Notes under the pieces: model-generated
What the model saw: the letters and a program-made list of their open reading frames with translations, nothing else
Told to the model about the DNA's origin: nothing
Database searches by the model: none
Part shown: piece after piece, positions 7,408-9,851 of the stretch
Position numbering within the stretch: the first letter of the stretch is position 1
How the letters are laid out: each line of letters starts with the position of its first letter
DNA from: Crocinitomicaceae bacterium
GTDB taxonomy: Bacteria; Bacteroidota; Bacteroidia; Flavobacteriales_D; Crocinitomicaceae
Length of the DNA: 9,851 bases
Assembly (NCBI GenBank): GCA_023264075.1
Contig: JALQTG010000041.1
Location: 1-9,851, forward strand
Direction of reading: 5' to 3'
Made by a program: the position numbers and the translations under genes

Positions 7408-7446
7408 ATTAAAAGAGGTTGTTCATTAGAACTAGCCTCTTTTAAT
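7408..7446 (-). terminator. Intrinsic terminator of dnaN
   Basis: A perfect 11-bp inverted repeat (ATTAAAAGAGG at 7408-7418, CCTCTTTTAAT at 7436-7446) can be extended inward by a GTTC/GAAC pair around an ATTA loop, giving a long hairpin. On the minus strand it begins 12 bases after the dnaN stop and its descending arm contains the T-run CCTCTTTT. It isolates dnaN from the lipoprotein gene downstream. Confidence 0.8.
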
Positions 7447-7458
7447 GTAGTAGTAACC

Positions 7459-8577
7459 TTAATTTCTATTGATAACAACTGGCATAACGAGCATTAATAC
7501 ATCTTCATTTTCGTTGTCTGTATCTGCTGGAACTATTATTCCCGCTCTGTTCGGTTGACTCATTAATAATTTAATCTCGTCAGTTTCCAAGTTGTTAAGC
7601 ATTTCCAGTAAGAATCGAGAGTTGAATCCAATTTCCATATCTTCTCCATCATAACTACAAGTAAGACGTTCGTTTGCTTCATTGTTGAAGTCTAGGTCTT
7701 CTGCGGATATAGCTAATTCTGACCCCGTTATTTTCACTTTAACCTGATGGGTAGTTTTATTAGAGAAAATCGAAACACGCTTTAAAGTACTGAGCAAAGA
7801 TAAACGATCCACAGTTAGGACATTTGGATTTTCTTTGGGGATTACCGCTTCGTAGTTTGGATATTTTCCATCAATCAATCGACATGTCAAGACAATATCA
7901 TTAAACGTAAAAATAGCATTTGAATCATTGTACTCTAATTTCACCTCTTCATCTCCCTTTAACGTCGTTTTTAATAGATTCAATGCTTTCTTCGGTAATA
8001 TAAAAGACGAACTTCCTGTTGCTTGTGAATCAGTTCTTCTGTAGCGCACTAGCTTGTGTGCATCCGTCGCAACAAAAACGATGTCTTCTGGAGAAAATTG
8101 ACAGAATACACCGCTCATCACTGGTCGAAGGTCGTCCGTTCCAGTTGCAAAGAGCGTCTTATTGATCGCTGAGGAAATGATTTCTCCCTTTACAACGATG
8201 CTTGTAGTGTTTTCTACATCAGGTAGTTTTGGAAAATCATCTCCATTAAATCCTACCATTTTTGACTTACCGTTTGTGTACGAAATTTCAATGGAGAAGT
8301 TATCTTCAATAGAAAAGGTTAACGGTTGGTCAGGGAGGTTTTTAAGCACATCTAAGAGTAGCTTAGCTGGGACACAAATTTTTGCAGAATTATTAGCTTC
8401 AACAGCAAGCGAAGTATTCATTGTTGTTTCTAAGTCAGATGCTGACACATTCAAGATTCCATCTGAAATATGGAATAGAAAATTATCTAAAATAGCTAAT
8501 GAGTTGCTCGTGGTTAGAACTCCACTAATTGTTTGTAAGTGCTTTAATAACGTTGAACTTGATACAACAAAATTCAT
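7459..8577 (-). CDS. dnaN: DNA polymerase III subunit beta (sliding clamp)
   Basis: DnaN forms the ring-shaped dimer that tethers the replicative polymerase and other repair and replication proteins to DNA. The 372-residue product has the normal three-domain length (about 1-122, 123-246, 247-372). Recognisable motifs are MNFVVSSSTLLKHLQTISGV at the start, DDLRPVMSGVFC (148-159), FVATDAHKLVRYR (168-180), GKYPNYEAVIP (237-247) and FNSRFLLEMLNNL (318-330). The C-terminal MPVVINRN contains the MP dipeptide that lines the partner-binding cleft, with a few residues more than the E. coli MPMRL end. No dnaA, recF or gyrB is nearby; instead the gene follows gldG and a DUF4340 gene on the same strand. 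It has its own well-formed promoter and a strong terminator, so it can be expressed independently of the genes upstream. Confidence 0.98.
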   Translation of the reverse strand: MNFVVSSSTLLKHLQTISGVLTTSNSLAILDNFLFHISDGILNVSASDLETTMNTSLAVEANNSAKICVPAKLLLDVLKNLPDQPLTFSIEDNFSIEISYTNGKSKMVGFNGDDFPKLPDVENTTSIVVKGEIISSAINKTLFATGTDDLRPVMSGVFCQFSPEDIVFVATDAHKLVRYRRTDSQATGSSSFILPKKALNLLKTTLKGDEEVKLEYNDSNAIFTFNDIVLTCRLIDGKYPNYEAVIPKENPNVLTVDRLSLLSTLKRVSIFSNKTTHQVKVKITGSELAISAEDLDFNNEANERLTCSYDGEDMEIGFNSRFLLEMLNNLETDEIKLLMSQPNRAGIIVPADTDNENEDVLMLVMPVVINRN

Positions 8578-8594
8578 TTTATACAGGTTAAAAT

Positions 8595-8623
8595 TACTGA
8601 AAACAAATATACTTTTTTCAGTA
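8595..8623. repeat. Perfect 9-bp inverted repeat in the dnaN promoter; candidate operator
   Basis: TACTGAAAA at 8595-8603 and its exact complement TTTTCAGTA at 8615-8623 are separated by 11 bases. Those 11 bases contain the whole -7 element of the dnaN promoter, and the upstream arm lies in the promoter spacer. The centre-to-centre distance is 20 bases, about two helical turns, as expected for a dimeric repressor. Transcription should begin within or just past the downstream arm, so a complete RNA hairpin would not be made, which favours a DNA-binding site. The binding protein is unknown. Confidence 0.5.
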
Positions 8624-8632
8624 CAATTACAA
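8604..8632 (-). promoter_or_regulatory. dnaN: dnaN promoter of Bacteroidota type
   Basis: On the minus strand TTG (8630-8632), an 18-base spacer and TATATTTG (8604-8611) match the primary sigma consensus of Bacteroidota, TTG-N17 to 23-TAnnTTTG. The -7 element ends 26 bases before the dnaN ATG, a normal leader length. No terminator is seen between the DUF4340 stop and this site, so readthrough from the gldG operon may add to expression. Confidence 0.7.
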
Positions 8633-8645
8633 ATAAAATGTTGAA

Positions 8646-9659
8646 TTAGTTGTTAACGGACTTATCGACAAATACGGTTTGACCTTCAATTAAAGGTCCT
8701 ACCACATAATACTGCATACGCACCACTTCACCGTGTGGTAATACCCCCCAGAGATAGTCTTGGTCATAAAGCAATGTGTCGGGGCTTGTTTCGGGATCTA
8801 AACGACGATATAGGTCAAGCTCATAGGTAGAAGAATTGCCAGTTATGTTGAGCTCATAATCTGCTGGTTTCGCTTTCATTGCTAGGATATCTTTATCGCT
8901 CAGGGTATAATTAGGTTGATTGAAGTGGATGTTTTTAAATCCATTCATGTAAAAAATTAAATTATCCTGCACTATTCCGTTCAATGGTCTGCCGTTCGAA
9001 GTAACAGAGTAGCTGCCGTTAGTTAATTCAACTTTATAACTTTCTTCGGGGACAATACGGTTGATTACCTCTACACTTTTAAGTTCTTTTCGGTCAAAAG
9101 AAAATAAGAAGGAGCATTGATACTGTTTGGCATCCGCGTGAAAGCGTGGTTCAAGTATGCCGTAAAAACCGCGCATACTCATTATGACGGGATTATCACT
9201 TTTAATATCTGGTGTCTCAAGAAGCATATGGGTACCGTTATGGTCTTGTGTGGGATGTCCGACATACCATGTTTTGGTCCATTTTCCATGTTGATAAATC
9301 TTAACTGCTTTGTGCTTTGCCATCAATAAATTATACATATTTTCTGTTGCACCTTTCGGTACGTATCCTTTAAGCGTAGCCTTTAGGAATGTTTCAAGCA
9401 TTATTTTCGGAAGCTCCTGTTGAACGCAGTTACCGTTCTTATCTACCCAGGTTCCTTCTGGTGAACGCACAACTGTGAAAGATTCATCGGTATAGGAATC
9501 GTAAATCTCAATCTTATCAACACTTGCGGTGTCTTCGATGGCAAAGTCAATTAAACTTAGGTCACCTGAAACTTTTTCACTTTTTGATAAGTTGATCGCA
9601 ATATACCCCAAAGCGATAATTGAAAGTGTACCAATAAGTAAAATGATAATTTTTTTCAT
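8646..9659 (-). CDS. DUF4340-type membrane-anchored protein next to gldG
   Basis: A 337-residue protein with one N-terminal membrane segment (MKKIIILLIGTLSIIALGYIA) and a large periplasmic region without lipobox. The region has repeated beta-strand modules (for example VDKIEIYDSYTDESFTVVRS, then GTWVDKNG; later KSVEVINRI, ESYKVELTNGSYSVTSNGR) and DLYRRLDP, in keeping with DUF4340. That family is typically found beside GldG-like subunits of ABC transporters and is assumed to work with them at the inner membrane; its exact role is not known. The frame is open to an ATG ending at 9713, but that would overlap gldG by about 50 bases and put 18 charged residues before the membrane segment, so 9659 is chosen. 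It starts four bases after the gldG stop (TAGCCTCATG), indicating one operon. Confidence 0.8.
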   Translation of the reverse strand: MKKIIILLIGTLSIIALGYIAINLSKSEKVSGDLSLIDFAIEDTASVDKIEIYDSYTDESFTVVRSPEGTWVDKNGNCVQQELPKIMLETFLKATLKGYVPKGATENMYNLLMAKHKAVKIYQHGKWTKTWYVGHPTQDHNGTHMLLETPDIKSDNPVIMSMRGFYGILEPRFHADAKQYQCSFLFSFDRKELKSVEVINRIVPEESYKVELTNGSYSVTSNGRPLNGIVQDNLIFYMNGFKNIHFNQPNYTLSDKDILAMKAKPADYELNITGNSSTYELDLYRRLDPETSPDTLLYDQDYLWGVLPHGEVVRMQYYVVGPLIEGQTVFVDKSVNN

Positions 9660-9663
9660 GAGG

Positions 9664-9851
9664 CTATTTTTTAGCAAATCGTCTTTTTCTCCAAATACTG
9701 ATACCAATTCCAAGAATTAACACGAAGAGCACAGGAATGAAAATAGTTATGAATTTGAAGTATGTTCCTTCTTCTTCTATTTTCAGTTTATTCATGGGGT
9801 GCATGTCTATAGTTCTGCTGCGGATGGATAACAAGGTAGATTCTCCCATCA
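9664..9851 (-). CDS. gldG: C-terminal end of gliding-motility ABC component GldG (5' partial)
   Basis: Only the last 61 full codons are inside the window; the frame runs off its right edge, and the ATG ending at 9849 is an internal methionine. The visible end has LLSIRSRTIDMHPMNKLKIEEEG, a membrane-spanning segment (FITIFIPVLFVLILGIGISIW) and a short basic cytoplasmic tail (RKRRFAKK). This C-terminal pattern (SIRSR, then ID, then a final helix and RRRR-like tail) is that of GldG, which with GldF and GldA forms an ABC transporter associated with flavobacterial gliding. The start, and any gldF upstream, are outside the window. Assignment is from the tail only but is supported by the DUF4340 neighbour. 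Confidence 0.75.
   Translation of the reverse strand, partial: MGESTLLSIRSRTIDMHPMNKLKIEEEGTYFKFITIFIPVLFVLILGIGISIWRKRRFAKK

Noticed and set aside
8595..8623. Reading the dnaN inverted repeat as an RNA terminator or attenuator
   Set aside because: The expected transcription start is at or past the downstream arm, so both arms would not be in the dnaN transcript; there is also no T-run after a GC-rich stem. A readthrough transcript could still fold it, but weakly.
8162..8644. 160-codon open frame on the plus strand antisense to dnaN
   Set aside because: It lies almost wholly opposite the strongly conserved dnaN coding sequence, its translation resembles no protein, and it crosses the dnaN promoter.
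9660..9713. Longer N-terminus for the DUF4340 protein
   Set aside because: It would overlap the gldG 3' end by about 50 bases and precede a good membrane anchor with a charged tail that is simply gldG sequence in another frame.
1..9851. CRISPR arrays, tRNA/rRNA genes, insertion sequences, toxin-antitoxin or phage-defence genes
   Set aside because: No repeat-spacer pattern, cloverleaf, transposase motif, terminal repeats or recognisable defence domain was seen on either strand.

Overview
The window is AT-rich bacterial DNA, densely coded, and almost certainly from the phylum Bacteroidota, most likely order Flavobacteriales. This rests on the gene families present (the end of a GldG gliding-motility protein, a DUF6089/PorG-like porin, a PorE-like TPR/propeller/OmpA protein, the pdxJ/CBS/nadK neighbourhood), on signal peptides ending in FG|Q, on the lack of clear Shine-Dalgarno sequences, and on promoters of the TTG...TAnnTTTG type. 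No mobile element, CRISPR array, tRNA or rRNA was seen, and no stretch over 300 bases lacks a gene.

Layout. (1) 1-1857, plus strand: 3' part of a large PorE-like envelope protein that enters from upstream, closed by a bidirectional terminator at 1873-1904. (2) 1932-3406, minus strand: pdxJ (vitamin B6 synthesis) followed, with a one-base TAATG overlap, by a YbfF-like alpha/beta hydrolase. (3) 3476-5875, plus strand and divergent from pdxJ: a three-gene operon of a CBS/ACT-like protein, NAD kinase and a PorG/DUF6089-type outer-membrane protein. (4) 5886-7350, minus strand and convergent to the operon: a two-gene unit of an unrecognised lipoprotein and an unrecognised small exported protein. 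(5) 7459-9851, minus strand: end of gldG, a DUF4340 membrane-anchored protein, then dnaN (sliding clamp) with its own promoter and a strong terminator.

How the genes fit together. Three separate parts of the window point to type IX secretion or gliding (PorE-like, PorG-like, GldG plus DUF4340). They are interleaved with housekeeping genes for cofactors (PLP, NADP) and replication (DnaN). The unrecognised lipoprotein pair lies between the porG-like gene and dnaN, where relatives as I recall them usually have uppS and bamA. The most distinctive non-coding signal is a perfect 9-bp inverted repeat framing the -7 element of the dnaN promoter, which looks like an operator. I found no clear evidence of a wholly new multi-gene system. 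The best candidates for new biology are this dnaN operator, the lipoprotein pair and the CBS/ACT-NAD kinase pairing.
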